This document shows, piece by piece, positions 53,701 to 60,573 of a stretch of DNA of 64,000 bases; position 1 is the stretch's first letter, and every line of letters begins with the position of its first letter. The DNA lies in assembly GCA_002690045.1 (NCBI GenBank), contig NZDE01000019.1:40935-104934 (forward strand), in the 5' to 3' direction. The position numbers and the translations under genes were made by a program. The stretch comes from Alphaproteobacteria bacterium. Its GTDB lineage: Bacteria > Pseudomonadota > Alphaproteobacteria > Micavibrionales > Micavibrionaceae. The notes under the pieces are model-generated. The model worked only from the letters and a program-made list of their open reading frames with translations. It ran no database searches and was not told the DNA's origin.

Positions 53701-54575
53701 AAGGATTTCCTGAAGCTTGGATATCCAAGGCAGAAGAATTACTATCACTACCAAACGATGCACACCGATTTGTAATGGCTATTTTTGCTTTCAACTTAAC
53801 ATGGTTCCATTACATTGACCCAAAGTGGACTGATAAAAATTTCTTAAGTTTACTTAAACACAAAGGATCTTCTAAAGATGATGTTAGTGCAATATGGGCT
53901 GGGTTTATGTGGGGTGCAAAATTCCCAAATTCCGAGCTGTTTATAAAACTCAAGCCACATCTTTTAGAAATGGCTAAAGACAACGTTTCTGAACGTCGCA
54001 GACACATAGAAGTACTATCTGGCTTATTATTATCAGGATGGGCGTCAAAAAATACCGATAACAAAAGATATGTTTCCAATGATGAGCTTAGGAGTGTTTT
54101 ACTAAGTGTCGGAGAAGAGTTTAGGGCAAATATCCTATGGCATCTAGAACGATGGTCTTCCGATACAGACAACATATGGACAAAACAAACATTAGAATTC
54201 TTCGAAGAAGTTTGGCCAAAACATAAAACTGTAAGAACGGCTAAAATCTCAGCACGCCTGTGTGAAATAGCTTTAAAACAAAAAGAGAAATTCCCTGAAA
54301 TCTGTAAAATCATAATCAAACTTATCACAAAGGTTGAAGATGAGTTTGTACATATTCCAGAAATAAGAAAAACAGCAAAAAATGAAGAAGGGTGTGATTT
54401 AGCAAAAAAACACCCTAAGGACTACCTAGATCTCCTTTATGCAATATTGCCCGAGAAGCCTGAAATATGGCCTTATGGGGCAATTGATGTACTAAAAGAA
54501 ATCGAAGAATCTTCACCGGATTTATTAAAGAACCCGAAATTAATAGAACTCAAATCTAGGCTTAATGACTTATAA
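50733..54575 (+). CDS. SIR2-domain large protein, putative anti-phage NADase
   Basis: The 1280-residue protein begins with a SIR2-like domain of about 290 residues: 'VVFFCGAGVSRAF' (G28-A-G-V-S32), 'LITTNFD' (N137, D139), 'IVHLHGKV' (H174), and 'FIGYSADDPPIRYLLEGL'. N137 and H174 are the positions expected for NAD hydrolysis. The remaining roughly 1000 residues are helical, without a motif I can name; the overall layout recalls SIR2 proteins with a C-terminal DUF4020 region. Proteins of this class cause NAD depletion when phage infection is sensed. It is the only plus-strand gene of the island, placed next to the left attachment site. Its heavy use of AGA/AGG arginine codons and A-rich sequence contrast with the CGC/CGT-rich core genes, which suggests separate transfer. 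Confidence 0.85.
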   Translation: MRFIESGPDIPDELLFALDEGNVVFFCGAGVSRAFAQLPDFSHLAQQAIEELGATDDSKAKKLFAKYDELNKHPDSRGLISADHIFSALIRSFDRQSINQSVAKLLQLPRSVDLTAHKIILDLATLQSGHTRLITTNFDLLFEQASRKKIHSATRSNLPRIQYTDNDWGIVHLHGKVTKDYTDADYDGFVLSSAEFGDAYLAQGWAREFVKEVLNKFTAVFIGYSADDPPIRYLLEGLQEGNDKKNNTYAFQCSDEEAIAQWAEKGVKPIIFELDKNGTYAPLWDSLSAWGKRAKNPVKWKSKILTKASKGPTKMLPHERGMVAHLISSRAGARAFTLHTPPMPAEWLCVFDHSIRLQQVQHSDRWNYEDKSVINPYQLYGIDKDPPPSDRNEEFSTNIKTEAWDAFSLTPHDTEDLIGKHLSPFRDYRASEPSQLPNRLAYLASWIAKVSDQRICPWWAGQQSALHPAIIENVKHNTLYGNINCSEPIQWAWNTIFEMSHFYGYEEYQEHSLESLIQNQGWNDFVIREYSRVSKPHLKKDNLYAKSIPKDNRKKLTKFSLIKPDVAYPEGIYSISIPDEYLAKTINRFRENVEYAINLEQSFSGWLRDLASIEAEENGDGTSNTVRRYGLSGYVLHLTDLFKQLLKFSPEAARSEFKKWGTDSPIFIRLRIWASGLEGLLSSDDFTNIILSLDSEDFWSSTGSRDLLISLKRKWPEIDTDKQKLIEERILTPPKKYKKEKQKEHSRRSAHMQLNRLHWMQNNGCDLNIDLSKVTKELKKKAPEWKNQYAKSAVESMDMRVGTVRTDTDWTILSALPLSEIIDKAKSSKNKNISEFIEYAPFAGLCDDKPLRAISALKIELKKGRFHANLWETLLSRETRKEDKYRTKLLIAGRLTQIPNKDFKNIILAASRWYEDQGPELRAKNSEVFNVLWNKFIETIKRHETSSKSALVRQENKETDWTGEAINSPSGNLAELHMTDPQKDNLGGGQGFPEAWISKAEELLSLPNDAHRFVMAIFAFNLTWFHYIDPKWTDKNFLSLLKHKGSSKDDVSAIWAGFMWGAKFPNSELFIKLKPHLLEMAKDNVSERRRHIEVLSGLLLSGWASKNTDNKRYVSNDELRSVLLSVGEEFRANILWHLERWSSDTDNIWTKQTLEFFEEVWPKHKTVRTAKISARLCEIALKQKEKFPEICKIIIKLITKVEDEFVHIPEIRKTAKNEEGCDLAKKHPKDYLDLLYAILPEKPEIWPYGAIDVLKEIEESSPDLLKNPKLIELKSRLNDL

Positions 54576-54596
54576 TAATACTATATCGCCTAGATT

Positions 54597-55010
54597 TTAG
54601 TTCTGATATCCGGCCCTCCTCTTAGCAGCACTCCTCTTACCCAACTCACTCATCGCTTGGCGGATGAGTTCTTTTTTTATCGCTTCATCATCCGCTATAG
54701 GCGTTTCTTCTATAGGGTTTTCGCTATAGGGATTAACCGTTAGATTTAACGGTTCGGCAGCGGTTGATTTAACCGCTTGATTAGCGCTTATTAACGGTTC
54801 ATTTTGGCTTTCATCGCTATAGCTCGCTTTTTCCTTTAAATCTCGGCTCTCGGCGCGGAGTTTACGGATGGTTTTAACCGCTAATAAGCCGCTTATTCCA
54901 ACCGTTCCAACGGCTATAAAGGGCGCAAAGGCGCTTGAGCCTATAAATGTTGCTATAGCCGTGAGTAGTGTTGGGTTCTTTGCTACGTGTTTGATTTCTT
55001 GATAATACAT
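54597..55010 (-). CDS. Unknown island protein with N-terminal membrane segment
   Basis: The 137-residue protein has one or two hydrophobic segments at about residues 13-45 ('LLTAIATFIGSSAFAPFIAVGTVGISGLLAV'). A charged helix follows, then a low-complexity middle rich in Asn, Pro, Glu and Ser, and a basic tail (KRSAAKRRAGYQN). I do not recognise it; a holin-like size and topology is possible but unsupported. The coding sequence is unusual because it is packed with short DNA repeats that may act as a replication origin. It is the last gene of the minus-strand block. Confidence 0.55.
   Translation of the reverse strand: MYYQEIKHVAKNPTLLTAIATFIGSSAFAPFIAVGTVGISGLLAVKTIRKLRAESRDLKEKASYSDESQNEPLISANQAVKSTAAEPLNLTVNPYSENPIEETPIADDEAIKKELIRQAMSELGKRSAAKRRAGYQN
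54695..54915. repeat. Iteron-like repeat cluster, candidate replication origin
   Basis: Three copies of CTATAGG lie at 54695, 54710 and 54724 (14-15 bases apart). Eight copies of a seven-base motif of the form A(A/G)C(C/G)G(T/C)T, in both orientations, lie at 54735, 54748, 54759, 54771, 54793, 54876, 54900 and 54909. The first four are spaced 11-13 bases, about one helical turn. Such clusters next to primase/helicase genes are typical of origins; function is inferred. Confidence 0.5.
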
Positions 55011-55058
55011 TGTGATTTCTTTCTAAGTTATATTGATATTTGTAAGTTGAAATTGTGT

Positions 55059-55098
55059 GTCCCGCTGTCCCGCCCCCTAGGGCGGGGGACAGTGGGAC
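55059..55098. repeat. GC-rich near-perfect palindrome
   Basis: A 40-base hairpin centred on CCCTAGGG has arms GTCCCGCTGTCC... and ...GGACAGTGGGAC with few mismatches. It stands out in an AT-rich region, in the gap between the ATPase gene and the gene with the iteron-like repeats. There is no T-run on either side, so a simple terminator is less likely than an origin or regulatory structure. Confidence 0.6.
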
Positions 55099-55109
55099 AA
55101 AGTTATAAG

Positions 55110-56639
55110 CTATAAGAGCCCCTCGGCTTGTGCGCGGGTTTTCCAACGATGAACGGTTGATTTACTTATAGAGAGTTCCTCCGCTATATCCCTTATAGCC
55201 ATTTTACCGCTTAAAAGTTCTACAGCGCGCCTATAAGCAAGATCACCACTCTCCCATGACCAATGCAGCAAACCGTCTTTAGTCGACAACGTCGCTTCAA
55301 CATCCTGCGATTGGTCACCGCTTAAATGTCTGGCTTTGGTATATTGCACAAGAATTTTGGTATCACCTTCACCCTGAACATAATCGTCTGGACGTTTAAG
55401 CTTTATCACTGCGTCCATAACATCTTCTTTTTTATGGCTGCCGCGTTGCTTACCTTCTTTATTCGCGTGATGAATAAAAACGATTGAACGGCCTTTCTTA
55501 CGGTGCTGCACCGCCCATTCTTGAATAGGCGCCCATGACTCGGCTTCATTCTCGTTACCGCTTCGGGCAAAGGTCGATATGTTATCAATGAAAATCACTT
55601 TAGGATTAACCATTTCAACGAACTCATTAATCTCATCGCGGCCTTCTTTCGTGCCTATATCGGGAGTATAGTCAACATCCTGACAATCTGGCGTATAGAG
55701 ATGAAACTTTGCTTTATGCTGCTTCTGACCGTTGAGCAAGTATAGTCTTTCACGTATAGCTGTCGCCTGCATTTCACCGTCCAGATAAAGAACGGTTTGC
55801 GGCGCTTCTGCGCTATAGTTCAAAAACTCTTCCCCATTGACCAAAGCCAAAGCGCACGATAATGCAAAAAATGTTTTCCCTATACCACGGTCAGCAAAGA
55901 TCATATTAATTGACCCTTCTGGCATCCAAGGATGCAAAAGCATTTTACGCGGCGGTAAATTTAAGCGCTTAAAATCATCAAGCTCAATTAGCTTATGTTT
56001 GCTTTTCGTGGTCAGAAACTTCCATGCTGCGGGTACAGGCTCAATTTTATCTTTAAACGCCTTATCTAAAGCATTCTTTATTTCAATTTTTGCTGCACAA
56101 TTTTCTAAACTAAAACATTCATCCCAATTCTGAAGTTCTGGCAAAGTTTTGAGAAAATCACATATATCACCCTTCTCGATAGCCGATATTTGCGCGAGAT
56201 TGACTCGTGGTGGACTCCTGAAATTTTTAATGCGCCCATATACCCCTTGCATAAACAAGAGTCCTACAGAGTCATTATCAGGCAAAAGAACAACATCCGC
56301 CGCGCCGTCAATAACTGACCAATCCGCAAACTTACCTTGTCCCGTTCCGCCAAGGCTTGTTATCGCTTGATAACCTAAACCATGAAGCGCCGCCGCACAT
56401 TTCTCACCTTCGACAATGTAAATCGTCTCTGACAAGTCCTTAACGCTATCCATACCATATATGCGATATTCAGGCGACAGATCATCTGGAATGCCAGATT
56501 GACCACCTTCTTTAAAATACGGTATGATGCTTTTACGAGATTTAGAGCCCTCAAGCTTATTCTCATCTTCAAGGCGGATAACGTGTCCAATCACGTTACC
56601 GTCTTTTGTTTTATAGTCCCATTTACAAACCTCACGCAT
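55110..56639 (-). CDS. TOPRIM + RecA-like ATPase replication protein with C-terminal HTH
   Basis: The 509-residue protein combines a TOPRIM primase-type domain (about 70-160: 'IYIVEGEKCAAALHGLG', 'DVVLLPDNDSVG') with a RepA/DnaB-like RecA-fold ATPase (about 235-440). The ATPase has Walker A 'ADRGIGKT', 'TVLYLDGEM', Walker B 'VIFIDNIST' and 'IVFIHHANKEG'. A final helix-turn-helix (about 478-507, 'IRDIAEELSISKSTVHRWK') follows. Together with the CHC2 protein encoded just upstream (eight-base overlap) it makes a split primase-helicase like that of satellites and plasmids. It probably replicates the excised element. Confidence 0.88.
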   Translation of the reverse strand: MREVCKWDYKTKDGNVIGHVIRLEDENKLEGSKSRKSIIPYFKEGGQSGIPDDLSPEYRIYGMDSVKDLSETIYIVEGEKCAAALHGLGYQAITSLGGTGQGKFADWSVIDGAADVVLLPDNDSVGLLFMQGVYGRIKNFRSPPRVNLAQISAIEKGDICDFLKTLPELQNWDECFSLENCAAKIEIKNALDKAFKDKIEPVPAAWKFLTTKSKHKLIELDDFKRLNLPPRKMLLHPWMPEGSINMIFADRGIGKTFFALSCALALVNGEEFLNYSAEAPQTVLYLDGEMQATAIRERLYLLNGQKQHKAKFHLYTPDCQDVDYTPDIGTKEGRDEINEFVEMVNPKVIFIDNISTFARSGNENEAESWAPIQEWAVQHRKKGRSIVFIHHANKEGKQRGSHKKEDVMDAVIKLKRPDDYVQGEGDTKILVQYTKARHLSGDQSQDVEATLSTKDGLLHWSWESGDLAYRRAVELLSGKMAIRDIAEELSISKSTVHRWKTRAQAEGLL

Positions 56640-56940
56640 GTGCCATACCTCCCAAACTCTTGATAGCTTCAGGAAAAGGCAAACCGCTTTTCTGCATCAT
56701 AAAGTCAATAATATCGCCGCCACTTGCGCCACAAGAAAAGCATTTAAACGCACCGCTCTTTTTATTGATATAAAACGAGCCTGCACGCTTATCATTATGG
56801 AACGGACATAGCCCATTCCACGAATGCCAATCGTTACCTGTATGCTTACCGAGTGAGCCTGTTAAATACGTGCCATAGAATAAGGATGGTGGCACAGCTT
56901 GTTTAACGGCATTTGCCGTATGATATTTTAAATGTGCCAT
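56632..56940 (-). CDS. CHC2 zinc-finger primase protein
   Basis: Met at 56940 is the right start: it overlaps the AlpA stop as TAATG and has GGGGAGG upstream. The 102-residue product carries the DnaG-type zinc finger 'LCPFHNDKRAGSFYINKKSG' then 'FKCFSCGASGGDIIDF', i.e. C-x2-H ... C-x2-C. It recognises DNA for primer synthesis, with the catalytic TOPRIM domain supplied by the next gene. The split of primase into two adjacent genes is common in mobile elements. Confidence 0.9.
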   Translation of the reverse strand: MAHLKYHTANAVKQAVPPSLFYGTYLTGSLGKHTGNDWHSWNGLCPFHNDKRAGSFYINKKSGAFKCFSCGASGGDIIDFMMQKSGLPFPEAIKSLGGMAHA

Positions 56941-57128
56941 TACACCACCTCCCCACAAAAACGCGATTCAATGAATGCTTGCACGTCTTCTTGACGGTAG
57001 CGAATAAGTCGACCCGACTTAACGTATGGAAGGTTATAGCGCTTAGTCGTACGCCAAACAGCAAGTGTTCCCACAGAAACACCCAAGATTTTTGATACAT
57101 CATGCGATGTCATTAAAATTGAATTCAT
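56940..57128 (-). CDS. AlpA/MerR-like excisionase or regulator
   Basis: The 62-residue protein is a winged helix-turn-helix of the HTH_17/AlpA kind: 'MTSHDVSKILGVSVGTLAVWRTT' followed by 'LPYVKSGRLIRYRQEDVQAFIES'. Such proteins act as excisionases or activate the integrase gene in P4-like elements. It overlaps the CHC2 gene by one base. The upstream gap 57129-57251 is AT-rich and may hold the promoter of the replication operon. Confidence 0.88.
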   Translation of the reverse strand: MNSILMTSHDVSKILGVSVGTLAVWRTTKRYNLPYVKSGRLIRYRQEDVQAFIESRFCGEVV

Positions 57129-57251
57129 TACGAACTCCTTTGATAAGAATTATCGTGACAAACACAACGTCCGTCACTCTCATCATATTTTGTTAGAGTT
57201 CGTTAAATTCAGATAGGTAGAAAAACTAGGGCAGCTTTTTGCCCCAAAAAT

Positions 57252-57926
57252 TCACCTAAATTCTAGAAGGGCAAATTTTTCGCTATCTTTATGTTTTTCT
57301 TTGCAAATTTTTGCAATCTCAAACAAGTCTTCAGGAATGTAAATATTGAAACTTTGATCTTTTTGCTTGCCATTAAATGCCTTTAAAAACTCTTTTAAGC
57401 ACTGAATAAAAACACCATCACGATAAGCGGTTATTTCAACGCCAAAACGCGCAAGTTCTCTTGCAAGCTCAATTGCCATGAAGTCACGAATATCATTAAA
57501 GCTATAGCCAGAATTTCTACCGCTTATTCTATACTTTTCAATATTATTTAAAACCTCATCACAAACGCTTGCTAGCTTCTTGGCATGTTGAGCCGCATGG
57601 TAACTATGATTATGACACTCCTCAAAACCTATTGGCGTGGTTCTCAATAACATGAGCTCTGTTTCTTCATGTATATCACCATCTATTAAGTCATACAGCC
57701 TATTGGCCGCAGTTCGCACGCGCTTAACCTCTCTTACAAGTTCTTTATTTGTTTTTATATGCTTGGAAACTAGATATTTCTCACGAAGAATGCCGATAAA
57801 ATTATTTAGATCATCTGAAAAACGCGCATCAAATGATTTATCAGTTATAGCTTCTAACTTCTCGATAAGTGCAGATAATTTCTGCTCATTAAGTTCATAA
57901 GGTTTTCTCAAGTCTCTAAGGTACAT
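57252..57926 (-). CDS. Unknown island protein (224 aa)
   Basis: The protein is soluble and largely helical, with no motif I recognise. The N-terminal 80 residues look like a coiled coil ('LNEQKLSALIEKLEAITDK', 'NKELVREVKRVRTAANRLYD'). A middle part has a His/Cys/Tyr cluster ('FEECHNHSYHAAQHAKKLASVCDE'). It lies three bases downstream of the small membrane-protein gene, so the two are surely translated from one message. A role in satellite regulation or defence is possible but unsupported. Confidence 0.6.
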   Translation of the reverse strand: MYLRDLRKPYELNEQKLSALIEKLEAITDKSFDARFSDDLNNFIGILREKYLVSKHIKTNKELVREVKRVRTAANRLYDLIDGDIHEETELMLLRTTPIGFEECHNHSYHAAQHAKKLASVCDEVLNNIEKYRISGRNSGYSFNDIRDFMAIELARELARFGVEITAYRDGVFIQCLKEFLKAFNGKQKDQSFNIYIPEDLFEIAKICKEKHKDSEKFALLEFR

Positions 57927-57929
57927 AGC

Positions 57930-58292
57930 TCATGCGACCTTTGCGATCATTGCAATAATGACAAAAAACATCACAACCCAATATACAGGAATAAATACTA
58001 TCGATACTGCCAACAAAATAACCAAAGTCCTAACCAATGCGTTAATCTGACTTAAAAAATCAGCATAGCAGATAAATATAAATAACAGACTGGGAATACA
58101 GCGTATTATCCACCAATAGGCGAACCTTAAAATACCACCAGCGTCAGGGTGCCCCAGTATATCCATCTCTGAACCAAGCCAAGTCGCCCCGACTTGAAAA
58201 GGTAACACACAAGTAAAGACCATAAATATTATCACCGCAGTTAAATATGGCCTTTTTACATCTAACCTCTTCACAAGCTCTGATTCTTTCAC
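57930..58292 (-). CDS. Small membrane protein of the island
   Basis: The 120-residue protein has three or four hydrophobic helices (about residues 15-35, 53-75, 83-103 and 104-119). It has a short basic N-terminus ('KESELVKRLDVKRPYL'). It overlaps the integrase stop codon by four bases (ATGA) and precedes the coiled-coil gene by three bases. A membrane protein coupled to a soluble helical protein resembles some two-gene abortive-infection or superinfection-exclusion arrangements, but there is no sequence evidence for that. Confidence 0.6.
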   Translation of the reverse strand: MKESELVKRLDVKRPYLTAVIIFMVFTCVLPFQVGATWLGSEMDILGHPDAGGILRFAYWWIIRCIPSLLFIFICYADFLSQINALVRTLVILLAVSIVFIPVYWVVMFFVIIAMIAKVA

Positions 58293-59626
58293 TGTTCGTC
58301 TGTCCCAATAAACGCCAACATAGCATTAGTCGCCTTTTCCATTGATGCTTTAACAGGGTCATTATGCAACCTTGAATACACCTCTGTCGACTGTTGAGAT
58401 TTGTGACCTAAAGATTTTCCAATGATTTGTAAACTTGAGCCTGTTATCGCCTGATAACTGCCAAATGTACGGCGTATATCATGCAATCGTATGTCCATTA
58501 AACCTATTGGAAGTTCTACGCCCCGCTCTTCAGCTTCTTTTTGAATGGCATTAAACAGCTTTAAGGTTGAATACACATAGTTATTTTGGCTTTTAATATG
58601 CGTATCAACTTCCTCTATAAGTTCGGCGAATAACTCCGTTTGCTGCCAAAGCATTATGGTTGCACGCTGCCGCACTCTATTCCATGCCTTTTTAGGGTCA
58701 TTATAATAACCTTCTTTACTTGTATCACTTGGAAACACCCAAGGGCTACCATGCACGAGCTTTAAGCGCTTTTCTAATATCTTTTCTGCTTCATTTGTTA
58801 AAGGAATAACAAGCGGCTCACCATTTTTTGTATCAGGTATGCGCCAAGTCTTATTATGCCAGTCAATTTGCTCCCAACGCATTTGCAATACATTTGTTTT
58901 TCGTGCGCCAGTAAATAACGCGATTAGGAAATAGTCTTTAGCCGTTTGATTTTCTTCCATTTCTACCGCCTTCATGAATAAAGGCATTTCCATGGGCAAA
59001 ATATAACGGTCTCGGCTTTTTTCTTTATACTTCTTTATGCCTTGGGTTGGGTTTTCACCATCCCATCCCCACTCAATGGCTTTGTTATACATCGCACGTA
59101 AACGCTCTAGCATACGGTTCGCTTGATATAGACCATTCTTTTCACGCAGCTTTAAATGAAGCTGTTGAATTTCGTGCTTACCAATATCCGACAAGCGGCG
59201 ATTGAACCAATGTGATAAGAACTTATTGACCTCACGCTCATCATATTCCCATGACTTCTTTTCAAGCTTACTGTAGCGCTCTAAATAAAGGTCAAAAAAC
59301 TCTTTAAGCGTCAATTCCTGCCGAAGCTTATTCTTTTCAACATTAGGATTTTCACCCGCCGCCAGTGCACCCTTTGCTTTAAGCGCTTCCTTACGTGCAT
59401 TTTCAATGCTCATATCAGGATAAACACCAAGCGTAACGCGCACAGGCCGCCCTTGATGCTTTTTATATAACTGAAACGTCTTTTGTCCTGCGGCAGTAAC
59501 GCGTACAATCAAACCACGCTCACGCTCATCTTTATAAATATAGCGCTTACCTTCTGGCGGTAAGTCTAAATCATCTAATATCTTTTTTGTGAAGTTTACT
59601 TTTTCGTTTGGGGCTACTTTAGTCAT
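58289..59626 (-). CDS. Tyrosine integrase of the island
   Basis: The 445-residue recombinase has an N-terminal arm-binding DUF4102-like domain ('GKRYIYKDERERGLIVRVTAAGQKTFQLY'), a SAM-like core-binding domain (about 105-200) and a C-terminal catalytic domain. Catalytic residues can be placed: Arg in 'LFTGARKTNVLQMRW' (about 238), Lys in 'DTKNGEP', H-x-x-R in 'LHDIRRTFG' (about 382), His in 'SLGHKS', and Tyr in 'STEVYSRL' (about 416). It is of the P4/prophage type that targets tRNA genes, consistent with the attachment repeats. Its 5' end overlaps the HEPN-like gene by four bases. A copy of the arm-site motif (GGGGCTACT, 59610-59618) lies inside its first codons. Confidence 0.95.
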   Translation of the reverse strand: MTKVAPNEKVNFTKKILDDLDLPPEGKRYIYKDERERGLIVRVTAAGQKTFQLYKKHQGRPVRVTLGVYPDMSIENARKEALKAKGALAAGENPNVEKNKLRQELTLKEFFDLYLERYSKLEKKSWEYDEREVNKFLSHWFNRRLSDIGKHEIQQLHLKLREKNGLYQANRMLERLRAMYNKAIEWGWDGENPTQGIKKYKEKSRDRYILPMEMPLFMKAVEMEENQTAKDYFLIALFTGARKTNVLQMRWEQIDWHNKTWRIPDTKNGEPLVIPLTNEAEKILEKRLKLVHGSPWVFPSDTSKEGYYNDPKKAWNRVRQRATIMLWQQTELFAELIEEVDTHIKSQNNYVYSTLKLFNAIQKEAEERGVELPIGLMDIRLHDIRRTFGSYQAITGSSLQIIGKSLGHKSQQSTEVYSRLHNDPVKASMEKATNAMLAFIGTDEQ

Positions 59627-60228
59627 AGAGCCTCCATCAGCTTCTTAGTTGTGTTTATACTCCATTTCGTCAACGTCTTCTGCTTCAGCAGATGCTCACA
59701 CCAAGATTCATATAGCAAAGAACGAAACGGCTTTTTACCAAAAGGAGCTTCGTCACATAATTGCTCCATTATATTTTTGATACGCTTTATAGGCACTTCT
59801 GCGGTCTCTAAATAGTCGCACTTATAATGCAGGACTTCATTTCGCAGACTATATAAGGCAGAGAAGTTAGAGAAAATTGAATTCCCATTATCCCACTTAT
59901 CTGAAGAATTTTGCATCTCTTTAATGCGATTCCACTTATTAGATATGCTTTCACTTCTCTTAAAACCAGAAATATCACATTCTGCATCAATATCTTCCCA
60001 CGCAGCCTCCATAAAAGCTTTTTGAGTTTGAAGACATTGAAGCCTTTCATTCAATTGGCTTTCCACATAGGCCGCACAGTTTGTAATTAATGCGATATTA
60101 AAAACGCGGATATCTCTATCATCACAGCACTGCTCTATTAGATGAGGATACAATTCAAAAGACCTTAAAAAGTTATCTGTTAATGGTCTCATGTGCTGAA
60201 CTGCTGATTTAGGGCTATTTTTTGTCAT
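59623..60228 (-). CDS. Unknown island protein with HEPN-like RNxxxH motif
   Basis: The 201-residue protein is helical and contains 'ALYSLRNEVLHYKCDY', where R129-N-E-V-L-H134 is an R-x4-H motif of the kind that forms the active site of HEPN ribonucleases. Nothing else allows a family call. It is the first gene of the minus-strand block and its stop overlaps the integrase start (ATGA). If it is a HEPN ribonuclease it could be a toxin or defence protein; a non-enzymatic HEPN-like fold is equally possible. Confidence 0.55.
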   Translation of the reverse strand: MTKNSPKSAVQHMRPLTDNFLRSFELYPHLIEQCCDDRDIRVFNIALITNCAAYVESQLNERLQCLQTQKAFMEAAWEDIDAECDISGFKRSESISNKWNRIKEMQNSSDKWDNGNSIFSNFSALYSLRNEVLHYKCDYLETAEVPIKRIKNIMEQLCDEAPFGKKPFRSLLYESWCEHLLKQKTLTKWSINTTKKLMEAL

Positions 60229-60238
60229 TTTCTATCTC

Positions 60239-60269
60239 TGGGCTACCGCGGGGCTACTTTGGGGCTACC
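60239..60269 (+). promoter_or_regulatory. Integrase arm-site-like direct repeats, right end
   Basis: Three copies, TGGGCTACC (60239), GGGGCTACT (60250) and GGGGCTACC (60261), lie exactly 11 bases apart in the same orientation as the two copies at the left end. They sit upstream of the HEPN-like gene and 120 bp before the right attachment repeat. Confidence 0.65.
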
Positions 60270-60388
60270 TTTTGGCGTAAAATTCGTTAAATTTAAAAAC
60301 TGAAAATTAAACTAATAGGTAAAATTTATATAGTCAATACAATACTTTATTAAACTTCAATAAAATTGGTTAAATATATATTTTTCTC

Positions 60389-60453
60389 GCTCATAACCTG
60401 AAGGTCGTCAGTTCAAATCTGGCCCCCGCAACCAATAAAATCAAAGGCTTAGC
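60389..60453 (+). repeat. Right attachment-site repeat (attR)
   Basis: This is the 65-base copy of the tRNA 3' part and adjacent terminator arm. It lacks the tRNA 5' half (the bases before it are unrelated), so it is not a functional tRNA. It marks the right boundary of the 9.8 kb element. Confidence 0.92.
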
Positions 60454-60476
60454 ACTATGTGTTAAGCCTTTTTGTT
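60443..60476 (+). terminator. Terminator after the right attachment repeat
   Basis: AAAGGCTTAGCAC and GTGTTAAGCCTTT form a 13-base stem with a three-base loop and a following TTTTTGTTT. The right arm differs from that at 50617-50628 but still pairs, showing compensatory change. Confidence 0.8.
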
Positions 60477-60482
60477 TGACGC

Positions 60483-60502
60483 GTTTCTACCATGTTTCTA
60501 CC
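60483..60502 (+). promoter_or_regulatory. Second set of arm-site-like direct repeats
   Basis: GTTTCTACC occurs at 60483 and 60494, again 11 bases apart, just beyond the right attachment repeat and its terminator. Position and phasing mirror the GGGGCTACC pair beyond the left attachment repeat, but the sequence differs, as expected for a related integrase of a second element. Confidence 0.5.
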
Positions 60503-60573
60503 CATCACATTAATATTGTTGCCTAAATCAATCAATACGTTAGTATAGATACATTAAAAGAATAGGATAAAAT

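Noticed and set aside
50733..60228. Complete prophage
   Set aside because: No terminase, portal, capsid, tail, lysis or packaging gene is present; the gene set fits a satellite or small integrative element.
60389..60434. Second tRNA-fMet gene
   Set aside because: Only the 3' part from the anticodon stem on is present; the bases before it do not form the acceptor, D-stem or 5' anticodon arm. It is an attachment-site duplication.
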